Assembly: GCF_000346465.2 (NCBI RefSeq)
Contig: NC_034010.1
Location: forward strand, 10,628,558 to 10,692,557
Direction: 5' to 3'
Length of the DNA stretch: 64,000 nucleotides
DNA from: Prunus persica
Lineage: Eukaryota; Streptophyta; Magnoliopsida; Rosales; Rosaceae
This document shows, piece after piece, positions 1 through 15,000 of this stretch. Made by a program: the position numbers and the translations under genes. Each line of letters begins with the position of its first letter. The stretch's first letter is position 1. Under the pieces are notes generated by a model. The model was not told the origin of the DNA and ran no database searches. It saw only the letters and a program-made list of their open reading frames with translations.

Positions 1-249
1 ATCTGGGATACGTGGATGATCGCCGGTGGACACGCGGACTATGCCTCCATTTGGTTTGGGGTTTGTTCCGTCCGCATCAATTCGGGTTGAGTATTTTGAA
101 GTGGCTGAATATACCGAAATGGGAGGAGTCATTTGAAGCTCGCAAAGTGAACCGACATGGGCCGCCAATACACGCCGCCGACCACCTCCTTAATGGACAA
201 AGTTGTCGGGAGTCTGTGGTTTCCGATCTGAACGACCAAAAGATATCCG
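1..249 (+). repeat. Degenerate satellite at the array edge
   Basis: From about position 77 the sequence can be aligned by eye to the 166-bp satellite with many substitutions: a 'tcgggttgagt' block stands for the usual 'tcggattgagt', and 'gggaggagtcattt' is intact at about 120. Near 215-255 a 'tccgatctgaacgaccaaaagatatccgattgag' type stretch still follows the monomer order. Bases 1-76 are richer in G+C and only weakly satellite-like. I see no gene here. The clean monomers begin at about 250, so this looks like a decayed array margin rather than unrelated flank. Confidence 0.6.
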
Positions 250-3030
250 ATTGAGACAAAACTTGGGGAACATCATAATGTTGTGGAAGAAGTCATTTGG
301 TGGGTTTTGAGTGAAATCCAATCTCTAGAACTGTACAATACACCAACCACCCGATTTCATCACGAACTTCGTAGGAACCAGAATTGTCCGATTTCAAGGA
401 CCAATCGATGTCGGATTGAGTCCAAAACTGGGGGAACATTATAATATTGTTGGAGGAGTCATTTGGTGGGTTTTGAGTGAAATCCAATCTTTAGAACTAT
501 ACAATACACCAACCACCCCATTTCAGAACGAACTTTGTAGGAACCTGCATTGTCCGATTTCAAGGATCAATCGATATCGGATTGAGTCCAAAACTTGGGG
601 AACATCGTAATATTGTGGGAGGAGTCATTTGTTGGGTTTTGAGTGAAATCCAATCTCTAGAACTATACAATACCCCAACCACCCCATTTCAGAACGAACT
701 TCGTACGAACCGGGATTGTCCGATTTCAAGGACCAATCGACATCGGATTGAGTCCAAAACTTGGGGAACATCATAATATTGTGGGAGGAGTCATTTGGTG
801 GGTTTTGAGTGAAATCCTATCTTTAGAACTATACAATACACCAACCACCCCATTTCAGAACAAACTTCGTACGAACCTGAATTGTCTGATTTCAAGGACC
901 AATCGATATCAGATTGAGTCGAAAACTTGGGGAACATCATAATATTGTGGGAGGAGTCATTTGGTGGGTTTTGAGTGAAATCCAATCTTTAGAACTATAC
1001 AATACACCAACCACCCCATTTCAGAACGAACTTCGTAGGAACCTGAATTGTCCGATTTCAAGGACCAATCGATATCGGATTGAGTCCAAAACTTGGGGAA
1101 CATCGTAATATTGTGGGAGGAATCATTTGGTGGGTTTTGAGTGAAATCCAATCTGTAGAACTATACAATACACCAACCACCCCATTTCAGAAAGAACTTC
1201 GTACGAACGTGAATTGTCCGATTTCAAGGACCAATCGATATCGGATTGAGTCCAAAACTTAGGGAACATCATAATGTTGTGGGAGGAGTCATTTGGTGGG
1301 TTTTGAGTGAAATCCAATCTCTAGAACTGTACAATACCCCAACCACTCCATTTCAGAACGAACTTCGTAGGAACCTGAATTGTCCGATTTCAAGGACCAA
1401 TCGATATCGGATTGAGTCCAAAACTTGGGGAACATCATAATATTGTGGGAGGAGTCATTTGGTCGGTTTTGAGTGAAATCCAATCTTTAGAACTATACAA
1501 TACACCAACCACCCCATTTCAGAACGAACTTCGTAGGATCCTGAATTGTCCGATTTCAAGGACTAGTCGATATCGGATTGAGTCCAAAACTTGGGGAACA
1601 TCATAATATTGTGGGAGGAGTCATTTGGTGGGTTTTGAGTGAAATCCAATCTCTAGAACTATACAATACCCCAACCACCCCATTTCAGAACGAACTTCGT
1701 ACGAACCAGAATTGTCCGATTTCAAGGACCAATCGATATCGGATTGAGTCCAAAACTTGGGGAACATCACATTGTGGGACTCATTTGGTAAGTTTTGAGT
1801 GAAATGCAATCCCCAGAACTATACAATACACCAACCACTCCCTTTCAGAATGAATTCTTACGAACCTGAATTGTCCGATTTCAAGGACCATTCGATATCG
1901 GATTGAGTCCAAAACTTGGGGAACATCGTAATATTGTGGGAGGAGTCATTTGGTGGGTTTTGAGTGAAATCCAATCTCCAGAACTATACAATACACCAAC
2001 CACCCCATTTCAGAATGAACTTCGTACGAACCAGAATTGTCCAATTTCAAGAGCCAATCGATATCGGATTGAGTCCAAAACTTGGGGAACATCGTAATAT
2101 TGTGGGAGGAGTCATTTGGTGGGTTTTGAGTGAAATCCAATCTCTAGAACTATACAATACACCAACCACCCCATTTCAGAACGAACTTCGTACGTACCAG
2201 AATTGTCCGATTTCAAGGACCAATCGATATCGGATTGAGTCCAAAACTTGGGGAACATCATAATGTTGTGGGAGGAGTCATTTGGTGGTTTTGAGTGAAA
2301 TCCAATCTCTAGAACTATACAGTACACCAACCACCCCATTTCAGAATGAACTTCGTACGAACCAGAATTGTCCAATTTCAAGAGCCAATCGATATCGGAT
2401 TGAGTCCAAAACTTGGGGTACATCGTAATATTGTGGGAGGAGTCATTTGGTGGGTTTTGAGTGAAATCCAATCTCTAGAACTATACAATACACCAACCAC
2501 CCCATTTCAGAACGAACTTCGTACGTACCAGAATTGTCCGATTTCAAGGCCCAATCGATATCGAATTGAGTCCAAAACTTGGGGAACATTATAATATTGT
2601 GGGAGGAGTCATTTGGTGGGTTTTGAGTGAAATCCAATCTCAAGAACTATACAATAGCCCAACCACCCCGTTTCAGAACAAACTTCGTATGAACCTGAAT
2701 TGTCTGATTTCAAGGACCAATCGATATCAGATTGAGTCCAACACTTGGGGAACATCATAATATTGTGGGAGGAGTCATTTGGAGGATTTTGAGTGAAATC
2801 CAATCTCTATAACTATACAATACACCAACCACCCCATTTCAGAACAAACTTCGTACGAACCTGAATTGTCTGATTTCAAGGACCAATCGATATCAGATTG
2901 AGTCCAAAACTTGGGGAACATCATAATATTATGGGCGGAGTCATTTGGTGCTTTTTGAGTGAAATCCAATCTCTAGAACTATACAATACACCAACCACTC
3001 CATTTCAGAACGAATTTCGTACGAACCTGA
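250..3030 (+). repeat. 166-bp satellite array, homogeneous subfamily A1
   Basis: About 17 head-to-tail monomers of 166 bp. The unit boundary block 'attgagtccaaaacttgggg' recurs at a constant 166-bp step (for example 416, 582, 748, 914, 1080, 1246, 1412 and 1578). Compared with the array that follows, this block shares diagnostic variants: 'aatattgtggg' for 'aatatggtggg', 'ctatacaat' for 'ctatgcaat', 'accccatttc' for 'actccatttc' and 'tttcaagg' for 'tttcatgg'. Neighbouring monomers differ at only a few positions, which points to recent local homogenisation. One shortened monomer sits near 1,768-1,790. Confidence 0.95.
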
Positions 3031-6000
3031 ATTATCCAATTTCATGGACCAATCGATATCGGATTGAGTCCAAAACTTGAGGAACATCATAGTATGGTGC
3101 GAGGAGTCATTTGGTGCTCTTTGAGTAAAATCTAATATCTAAAACAATGCAAAACACAAACTGAACCATTTCCGAACGAACATCATACGAACATGAATTG
3201 TCCAATTACATGGAGCAATCGATATGGGATTGAGTCCAAAACTTGGGGAACATCGTAGTATGGTGGGAGGAGTCATTTGGTGAGTTTTGAATGAAATCCA
3301 ATCTCTAAAACAAAGCAAAACACAAACCACTCCGCTTCAGAACGAACTTCGTACGAAACTGAATTGTCCAATTTAATGGACCAATCGATATCGGATTGAG
3401 TCCCCAACTTGGGGAACATCATAATATGGTGGGAGGAGTCGTTTGGTGAGCCTTGAGTGAAATCCAATCTCTAACACTATGCAATACACCAACCACTCCA
3501 TTTCAGAACGAACTTCGTACAAGCCTGAATTGTCCAATTTCATGGACCAATCGATATCTGATTGAGTCCAAAACTTGTGGAACATCATAATATGGTGGGA
3601 GGAGTCATTTTGTGAGTTTTGAGTGAAATCCAATCTCTAACACTATGCAATACACCAACCACCCCATTTCAGAATGAACTTCGTACGAACCTGAATTGTC
3701 CAATTTCATGGACCAATCGATATCTGATTGAGTCCAAAACTTGTGGAACATCATAATATGGTGGGAGGAGTCATTTTGTGAGTTTTGAGTGAAATCCAAT
3801 CTCTAACACTATGCAATACACCAACCACCCCATTTCAGAATGAACTTCGTACGAACCTGAATTGTCCAATTTCATGGACCAATCGATATCGGATTGAGTC
3901 CAAAACTGGGGGAACATCATAGTATGGTGGGATGAGACATTTGGTGGGTGTTAAGTGAAATCCAATGTCTAAAACTATGCAAAACACCAACCACTCCATT
4001 TCAGAACGAACTTCGTACGAACCTGAACGATCCTATTGCATGGACCAATCGAAAGCCCAAAACTTGGGTAACATTATAATAAGGTGGGAGGAGTCATTTG
4101 GTGAGTTTTGAATGAAATCCAATCTCTAAAACTATGCAATACACCAACCACTGCATTTCAGAACGAACTTCGTACGAACCGGAATTATCCAATTTCATGG
4201 ACCAATCGATAGCCCAAAACTTGAGGAACAATATAATATGGTGGGAGGAGTCATTTAGTGAGTTTTGAGTGAAATCCAATCCCTAAAACTATGCAATACA
4301 CAAACCACTCCATTTCAGAACGAACTTCGTTCGAATCGAAATAGTCCAATTTCATGGAAGCATCAATATCGGATTGAGTCGAAAACTCGTGGAACATCAT
4401 AATATGATTGGAGGAGTGATTTGGAGGGTTTTGAGTGACATCAAAAATCTAAAACTGTGCCATACATCAACCACACCATTTCAGAACGAGCTTCGTACGA
4501 ACCTGAGATGTCCAATTTCATTGGCCAATCGATATCAGATTGAGTCCAAAACTTGGGGAACATCATAATGTGGTGGGACGAGCCATTTGGTAGGTTATGA
4601 GCGAAATCCAACCTCTTGAACTGTGCAATACCCCAACCACTCCATTTCAGAACGAACTTTGTATGAATTGAATTGTCCAACTTCGTGGGCCCATTCATAT
4701 CGGATTGAGCCCAAAACTTGGGGAACTTTATAATACGGTGGGAGTTGTCATTTGGTGAGTTTTGAATGAAATCAAATTGCTAAAACTATACAATACACCA
4801 ACCATACCATTTGAGAACGAACTTCGTACGAACTAGAATTGTCCAATTTCATGGACCAATCGATATTGGATTGAGTCCAAGACTTGGGGAACATCAAAAT
4901 ATGGTGGGAGGAGTCATTTGTTGAGTTTTGGGTGAAATCCAATCTCTAAAACTATGCAATAAACCAACCACTCCATTTCGGAACAAACTTCATATGAACC
5001 TGAATTGTCCAATTTCATGGACCAATCGATATCGGATTGAGTCCAAAACTTGGGGAACATCATAATTTGGTGGGACAAGTCATTTGGTGAGTTTTGAGTG
5101 AAATCCAATCTCTAAAACTATACAATACACCAACCATTCCATTTCAGAACGAACTTTGTACTAATCGAAATTGTCCAATTTCATGGACCAATCGAAATTG
5201 GATTGAGTCCAAAACTTGGGGAACATCATAATATGGTGGGACGAGTCATTTGGTAGGTTATAAGTAAAATCCAATCTCTAGAACTATGCAATACACGAAC
5301 CACTCCATTTCAGAACGAATTTCGGAAGAACCTGAATTGTCCAATTTCATGGACCAATCGATGTCGGATTGACTCCAAAACTTAGGGAACATCATAGTTT
5401 GGTGGGAGTAGTCATTTGGTAGGTTTGGAGTGAAATCTAACCTCTCGAACTATGCAATACACCAACCACTCCATTTCAGAACGAAGTTCGTACAAACCTG
5501 AATTGTCCAATTTCATGGACCAATCGATATCGGATTGTGTCCAAAACTTGGGGAACATCATAATATGGAGGGAGGAGTCATTTGTTAGGTTTTGAGTTAA
5601 ATCCAATCTCTGGAACTATCCAATAGACCAACCACTACATTGCAGAAGGAACTTCGTAAGTAGTTGAATTTTCCAATTTCTTGGACCAATCGATATCGGA
5701 TTCAGTCCTAAAGTAGGGGAACATCTAGTATGGTGGGAGTCGTCATTTGGTTGGTTTTGAGTGAAATAGAATCTCTAAGACTATGCAATAAATCAACCAA
5801 TCCATTTTAGAACAAAAATTGTATGAACCGGAATTGTCCAATTTCTTGGACCAATCGATATCGGATTGCGTCCAAAACTTGGGGAACATCATAATATGGT
5901 GGGAGGAGTCATTTGGTGGGTTTTGGGCGAAATCCAATCTCTAAAACTGTGCAAGACACCAACCATTCCATTTCAGAACGAACTACATACGAACCTGCAT

Positions 6001-9000
6001 TGTACAATTTTGATGGAACAATCGATATTGGATTGAGTCCCAAAATTGGGGAACGTCATAATATGGCGGGAGGATTCATTTGGTTTCTTTGAAGTGAAAT
6101 CCAATCGCGAGAACTATGCAATACACGAACCACTCCATTTCAGAACGAACTTCGTACAAACCTAAATTGTCCAATTTCATGGATCAATCGATATCGCATT
6201 GAGCCTAAAACTTGGGGAACACCATAATGTGGTGGGAGGAGTCATTTGGTGACGTTGGAGTGAGATCCAATCTGTAGAACTATGCAATACACCAACCACG
6301 CCATTTCAGAACGAACTTCGTACGAACCTGAAATGTCCAATTTCATTTACCAATCGACATCGGATTGAGTCCAAAACATGGGGAACTCCATAATATGGGG
6401 GGAGGAGTCATTTGGTGCTTTTTCAGGGAAATCCAATCCCTAAAACTATGCAAAACAATAACCACTTCATTTCATAGTGAACATCGTACGAACCTGGATT
6501 GTCTGATTTCGTAGACCAATCGATTTCGGATTAAGTCCAAAACTTCGAGAACATCATAATATGGCGGGATGAGTCATTTGGTGGATTTTGAGTGAAATCC
6601 AATCTCCAAAACTATGCAAAACACCAACCATTCCATTTCAAAACGAACTTCGTACGAACCTGAATTGTCCAATTTCATGGACCAATCGATATTAGATTGA
6701 GTTGAAAACTTATAGAACATCATAATACGGTGGGAGGAGTCATTTTGTGATCTTTGAGTGAAATCCAATATCTAAAACTATGCAAAACATATATCACTTC
6801 ATTTCAGTACAAACTTCGTACGACCCTGAATTGTCCTATTTCATGGACCAATCGATATTGGATTGAGTCCAGAAGTTGGGGAACATCATAACATGGTGGG
6901 AGGAGTGAGTTGGTCAGTTTTGAGTGAAATCTAATCTCTAAAACTATGCAATACACCAACCATTCCATTTCAGAACGAACTTCGTACGAACCTGAATTGT
7001 TCAATTTCAGGGACCGATCGATATCGGATTGAGCCTGAAACTTCAAGAACATTATAATATCGTGGGAGGAGTCATTTGGTGAGTTTTGAGTGAAATCCAA
7101 TCTCTAAAACTATGCAAAACACAAACCATTCCGTTTCAGAACAAACTTCATACGATCCTAAATTGTTCAATTTCATGGACCAATCGATATCGGATTGAGC
7201 CCAAAACTTGTGGAACATTATAATATCGTGGGAGGAGTCATTTGGTGCCCTTTGAGTGAAATTCAATATCTAAAACTATACAAAACACAAACCACTCCAT
7301 TTCAGAACGAACTTCGTACGAAGCTAAATTGTCCAATTTCATGGACCAATCGATATAGGATTGAGTCTAAAACTTGGGGAACATCATAATATGGTCGGAG
7401 GAGTCATTTGGGGAGTTTTGAGTGAAATCCAATCTCTGAAACTATTCAAAACACAAACCACTCCATTTTAGAACGAACTTCGTGCGAACTTGAATTGTCC
7501 AATTTCATAGACCAATCGATATCGGGTTGTGCCCAAAACTTGGGGAACATCATAATATGGTGGGAGGAGTCGTTTGGTGAGTTTTGAGTGAAATCCAATT
7601 TCTAAACCTATGCAATACACCAACCGCTCCATTTCAAAGTGAACTTCGTACGAACCTGAATTGTCCATTTTCATGGACCAATCGATATAGGATTGAGCCC
7701 AAAATTTGGGGAACATTATAATGCGGTGGGAGGAGTCATTTGGTGAGTTTTGAGTGAAATGCAATCTCTAAAACTGTGCAACACACCAACCACCCCATTT
7801 AGGAACGAACTTCGTACGAACCGGAATTGTCCAATTTAATGGACCAATCGATATCGGATTGAGTCCAAAACTTGGGGAACATCATAATATGGTGGGAGGA
7901 GTAATTTGGTGAGTTTTGAGTGAAATCCAAACTCTAAAATAATGCAACACACCGACCACTCAATTTCGGAATGAACCTCGTACGAACTTGGATTGTCCAA
8001 TTTCATGGACCAATCGATGTCCGATTGAGTCCGAAACTTGGGGAACATCATTATATGGTGGGAGGAGTCATTTAGTGGGTTTTAAGTGGAATCGAAACTC
8101 TAAAACTATTTAGAACACGAACCACTCCATTGCAGAACGAACTTCGTACGAACCTGAATTGTCTAATTCCAGGGACCAAATGATATCGGATTGAGTCCCA
8201 AAGTTGGGGAACACCATAATATGCTAGGAGGAGTAATTTGTTGTGTTTTGAGTGAAATCCAATCTCTAAAACTATGCAATACACCAACCACACCATTTCA
8301 GAGCGAACTTCGTACGAACCTGAATTGTCCATTTTCATGTACCAATCGATATCGGATTGAGTCCAAAACTTGGGGAACATCATTATATATTGGGAGGAGT
8401 CATTTGGTGAGTTTTGAGTGAAGTCGAATGCCTAAAACTATGCAACACACCAACCACTCCATTTCAGAACGAACTTCGTACAAACCTAAATTCTCCAAAT
8501 TCATGGACTAGTGGATATCGGATTGAGTCCAAAACTTGGGGAACTCCATAATATGGTGGGGGAGTCATTTGGTGCTTTTTGAGTGAAATCCAATCTATAA
8601 AACCATGGAAAACACCAACAAGTCCATTTCAAATCGAACTTCGTACAAACCTGAACTGTCCAATTTCGTGGTCCAATCGATATCGAATTGAGTCCAAAAC
8701 TTGGGAACATGATAATATGGTGGGAGGAGTGATTTGGAGGGTTTTGAGTGAAATCGAATGCCTAAAACTATGCAACACACCAACCACTCCATTTCGGAAC
8801 GAATTTCGTACAAACCTGAATTGTCCAATTTCATGCACCAATCGATATCGGATTGAGTACAAAACTTGGGGAACATCATAATATGGTGGGAAGAGTCATT
8901 TTGTGCACTTTGAGTGAAATCCAATATCTTAAACAATGCAAAACACAAACCACTCCATTTCATAACGAACTTCGTGCACTCTTGAATTGTCCAATTTCAA

Positions 9001-12000
9001 GGACCAATCGATATCGGATTGAGTCCAAAACTTGGGGAACATCATAATTTGGTGGGAGGAGTCATTTGGATTGTTTTTTGAGTGAAATCCAATCTCTAAA
9101 ACTATGCAATACACCAACCACACCATTTTAGAGTGAACTTCGTACGAACCTGAATTGTCCAATTTCGTGTACCAATCAATATCGGATTGAGTCCAAAACT
9201 TGGGGAACAACATAATATGGTGGAAGCAGTCATTTGGTGGGTTTTGAGTGAAATCCAATCTCTAGAACTGTGCAATACACCAAACACTCCATTTCAGAAC
9301 GAACTTATTACGAATCTGAATTATCCAATTTCATGGACCAATCGATATCGGATTGATTCCCAAAATTGGGGAACATCATAAGATGAGGGGAGTCGTATGG
9401 TGCTTTTTGAGTGAAATCCAATCTCTAAAGCTATGCAAAACACTAACCACTCCATTTCATAACGAACATCGTACGAACCAGAATTGTCCAATTTCTTCTA
9501 CCAATCAGTATCGGATTGAGTCCAAAACCTGTGGAACGTCATAATATGGTGGGAGGAATCATTTGGAGGGTTTTGAGTGAAATCCAATCTCTAAAACTGT
9601 GCAAAACGCCAACCACTCCATTTCATCGTACGAACCTGAATTGTCCAATTTCATGGACCAATCGATATCGGATTGAGTCCAAAACTTGGGGAACATAACA
9701 ATATGGTGGGAGGTGTAATTTGCTGAGTTTTGAGGGAAATCCAGTCTCTAGAAGTATGCAAACCACTCCATTTCAGAGCGAACTTCGTACGAACCTGAAT
9801 CGTCCAATTACATGGAACAATCGAGATCGGATTGAGTCCCAAAATTGGGGAACATCATAAGATGAGAGGAGTCGTATGGTGCTTTTTGAGTGAAATCCAA
9901 TCTCTAAAGCTATGCAAAACACTAACCACTCCATTTCATAACGAACATCGTACGAACCAGAATTGTCCAATTTCTTCGACTAATTGGTATCAGATTGAGT
10001 CCAAAACTTGTGGAACGTCATAATATGGTGGGAGGAATCATTTGGAGGGTTTTGAGTGAAATCCAATCTCTAAAACTGTGCAAAACACCAACCACTCCAT
10101 TTCATCGTACGAACCTGAATTGAACAATCATGGAACAATCGATATCGGATTGAGTCCAAAAATTGGGGAACATCATAATATGGTGGAAGGATCATTTGGT
10201 GACCCTGGAGTGAAATCCAATCTCTAGAACTATGCAATGCACCAACCATTCCATTTGAGAACGAACTTCGTACAAACCCGAATTGTCGAATTTCATGGAC
10301 CAATCGATATCGGATTGAGTCCAAAACGTGGGGAACATCATAATATGGTGGAAGGAGTTGTATGGTGGGTGTTAAGGGAAATCCAATCTCTAAAAATATG
10401 CCATACACCAACTACACAATTTCAGAGCGAACTTCGGACGAACCTGAACTGTCCAATTACATGGACCAATCGATATCGGATTGAGTCCAAAAATTGGGGA
10501 ACAACATAATGTGGTGGGAGGAGTCTTATAGTGCTTTTTGAGTGAAATCCAATCGCTAAAACTATGAAAAACACCAACCACTCCATTTCATGATGAACTT
10601 CGTACGAACCTGAATTGTCCAATTTCATGGGCAATCGATTTCGGATTGAGTCCCAATATTTGGGAACAAAATAATATGGTGGGAGGAGTTATTTGGTGGT
10701 TTTTGAGTGAAATCCAATCTCTAAAACTATGCAATACACCAACCACACCATTTCATAGCGAACTTCGTACGAACAAGAATTGTCCAATTTCGTGTACCAA
10801 TCGACATCAAATTGAGTTCAAAACTTGGGGAACAACATAATATGGTGGGTGGAGTCATTTGGTGGGTTTTGAGTGAAATCCAATCTCTAGAACTGTGCAA
10901 TACACCAAACACTCCATTTCAGAATGAACTTGATACGAATCTGAATTGTCCAATTTCATGGACCAATCGATATCGGATTGAGTCCAAAACTTGGGGAACA
11001 TCATAATATGGTGGGGGGATTCATTTGGTGAGTTTTAAGTGAAATCCAGTCTCTAGAACTATGCAACACACCAACCGATCCATTTCAGAAATAACTTCGT
11101 GCGACCCTGAATTGTCCAATTAAATGGACCAATCAATGTCGGATTGAGTCCAAAACTTGGGGAACAACATAGTATGGTGGGAGGAGTCATTTGGTGGGTT
11201 TTAAGTGAAATCCAATCTCTAACACTATGCAATACACCAACCACTCCATTTCCGAACGAATTTCGTACGGATCTGAATTGTCCAATTTCGTAGACCAATC
11301 GATATCGAATTGAGTCCAAAACTTGGGGAACATTATAATATGGTGGGAGGAGTCATTTGGTGAGTTTTCTGTGAAATCCAATCTCTAAAACTATGCAATA
11401 CACCAACCACTCTATTTCAGAACGAACTTCGTACGAACCTGAATTGTCCAATTTCATGGACCGATCGATATCGGATTGAGTACAAAACTTGGGGAACATC
11501 ATAATTTGGTGGGAGGAGTCATTTGGTAGGTTTTGAGCGAAATCCAATCTCTAGAACTATGCAATACACCAACCACTCCATTTCCGAACGAACTTCGTAC
11601 GAACCTGAATTGTCCAATTTCATGGAACAATCGATATCGGATTGAGTCCCAAAATTTGGGAACATCATAATATGGTCGTAGGAGTTATTTGGTTGGTTTT
11701 GAGTGAAATCCAATCTCTAAAACTATGCAATACAGCAACCACACCATTTCAGAGCGAACTTCGTACGAATCTGAATTGTCCAATTTCATGGACCAATCGA
11801 TATCGGATTGAGTCCAAAACTTGGGGAACATCATAATATGGTGGGGGGAGTCATTTGGTGAGTTTTGAGTAAAATCCAATCCCTAGAACTATGCAATAAA
11901 CCAACCACTCCATTTCTGAACGACCTTCGTACGAACCTGAATTGTCCAATTTCACGGGCCAATCAATATAGTATTGAGTCCAAAACCTGGGGAACATCAT

Positions 12001-15000
12001 AATATGGTGTGAGGAGTCATTTGCTGTGTTTTGAGTGAAATCCAATCTCTAAAACTATGCAATACACCAACCACTCCATTTCAGAACGAACTTCGTACGA
12101 ACCTGAATTGTCCAATTTCATGGACCAATCGATATCGGATTGAGTCCAAATCTTGGGGAACATCATAATATCGTGGGGGGGAGCCATTTGGTGAGTTTTG
12201 AGTGAAATCCAATATCTAAAACGATGCAATACAGCAACCACTCCATTACAGAACGAACTTTGTACGAATCTGAATTGTCCAATTTCATGCACCAATCAAT
12301 ATCAGATTGAGTCCAAAACTTGGGCAACATCATAATTTGGTGGGAGAGTCATTTGGTAGTTTTTGAGTGAAATCCAATCTCTAGCACACCATTTCCGAAC
12401 GAACTTCGTACGAACTTGAATTGTCCAATTTCATGGACCAATCGATATCGGATTAAGTCCCAAACGTGGGGAACATCATAGTATTGTGGGAGAAGTCATT
12501 TGGTGAGTTTTAAGTGAAATCCAATCTCTAAAACTGTGCAACACACAACCACTCCATTTCAGAATGCACTTCGTACGAACCTGAATTGTCCAATTTCATG
12601 GACCAATCGATATCAGATTGAGTCCAAAACTTGGGGAACATCGTAATATGGTGAGGGGAATCATTTGGTGGATTTTGAGTGAAATCCAATGTCTAAAACT
12701 ATGCAAAACATCAACCACTCCATTTCAGAACGAACTTCGTACCAACCTGAATTGTCCAATTTCATGGACCAATCGATATCGGATTGAGTCCGAAACTTTG
12801 GGAACATGATAATATGGTGGAGGAGTCATTTGGTGAGTTTTGAGAGAAATCCAATATCCAAAAACTCCATTTAAGAACGAACTTCGTACGAACCGGAATT
12901 GTCCAATGTAATGGACCAATCGATATCGGATTGAGTCCAAAACTTGGGGAACATCATAATATGGTGGGAGGAGACATTTGGTGAGTTTTGAGTGAAATCC
13001 AACCTCTAAAACTATGCAACATACCAACCACTCCATTTCGGAACGAACTTCGTACAAACCTGAATTGTCCAATTTAACGGACCAATCGATGTAGGATTGA
13101 GTGCAAAACTTGGGGAACATCATAATATGGTGGGATGAGTCATTTGCTGAGTTTTGAGTGAAATCTAATATCTAAAACTATGCAAAACACAAACCACTCC
13201 ATTTAAGAACGAACTTCGTACAAACCTGAATTGTCCAATTTCATGGGCCAATCGATATAGGATTGAGTCCAAAACTTGGGGAACAATATAATATGGTGGG
13301 AGGAGTCATTTGGTGAGTTTTGAGTGAAATCGAATCTCTAAAACTATGCGATACCCCAACCACTACATTTCCAAACGAACATCGTCCGAACCTGAATTCT
13401 CCAATTTCTTGGACCAATCGATGTCGGATTGAGTCCAAAAGTTGGGGAACATCATAATATGGTGGTGGGAGGAGTCATTTGGTGTGATTTGAGTGAAATG
13501 CAATCTCTAAAACTATGCAATACACCAACCACTCTATTTCATAACGAACTTCGTACAAACTTGAATTGTCCAATTTCATGGACCAATCGATATCAAATTG
13601 GGTCCAAAACTTGGGGAACAGCATAATATGGTGGGAAGACTCATTTAGTGCTCATTGAGTGATATCCAATATGAAAAACTTTGCAAAACACAAACCACTA
13701 TATTTCAGAACGAATTTCGTACGAACCTGAATTGTCCAATTTCATGGACGAATCGATATTGGATTGAGTCCAAAACTTGGGGAACATCATAATATGGTGG
13801 GAGAAGTCATTTGGTGCTTTATGAGTGAAATCCAATATCTAAAACTATGCAACACACAAACCACTCCATTTCAGAAAGAACTTCGTACGACCCTGAACTG
13901 TCCAATTTCATGGACTAATCGATATCGGATTGAGTCCATCTTGTCGAACATCATATTGTGGTGGGAGGAGTCACTTGGTGGGTTTTGAGTGAAATACAGT
14001 CTTTGAAACTATGCAATACACCAGCCACTCTATTTCATAACGAACTTCGTACAAACCTGAATTGTCCAATTTCATGGACCAATCGATATCGGATTGAGTC
14101 CAAAACTTGGGGAACATCAGAATATGCTGGGAGCAGTCATTTTGTGTGTTTTGAGTGAAAAACAATCTCTAGAACTATGCAATACACCAGCCTCTCCGTT
14201 CCCGAACGAACTTCGTACGAACCTGAATTGTCCAATTTCATGGACCAATCGATATCGGATTGAGTCCAAAACTTGGGCAACATCATAATATGGTGGGAGG
14301 AGTCATTTGGTGCTTTATGAGTGAAATTCAATATCTAAAACTATGCAGCACACAAACCACTCCATTTCAGAAAGAACATCGTACGAACATGAACTGTCCA
14401 ATTTCATGGACCAATCGATATCGGATTGAGTCCATCTTGTGGAACATCATAATATGGTCGGAGGAGTCACTTGGCGAGTTTTGAGTGAAATCCAATCTCT
14501 AACACAATGCAGCACACCAACCACTCCTTTTTGGAACGAACTTCGTACGAACATGAATTGTCCAATTTGGGGGATCAATTGATATAAGATTAAGTCCAAA
14601 ACTTGGGGAACATCATAATATGGTGGGAAGAGTGATTTGGTGGTTTTTGAGTGAAATCAAATCTCTAAAACTATGCAATACACCAACCACTCCATTTCAG
14701 AAAGAACTTCGTACAAACATAAATTGTCCAATTTCATGGACCAATCGATATCGGATTGAATCGAAAACATGGGGAACATAATAATATGGTGGGAGGAGTC
14801 ATTTGGGGGGTTTTGAGTGAAATTGAATCTCTAAAACTATGGAATGCACCAACTACTCCATTTCAGAACGAACTTCGTACGAACCTGAATAGTCCAATTT
14901 CATGGACCAATCGATATCGAATTGTGTCCAAAACTTGGGGAACATCATAATGTGGTGGGAGGAGTCATTTGGTGGCTTTTTAGTGAAATCGAATCTCTAA

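Noticed and set aside
12070..12145. CENP-B box in the satellite monomer
   Set aside because: The TTCG of TTCGTACGAA recalls the start of a CENP-B box, but the remaining required positions, including the CGGG end, do not follow.
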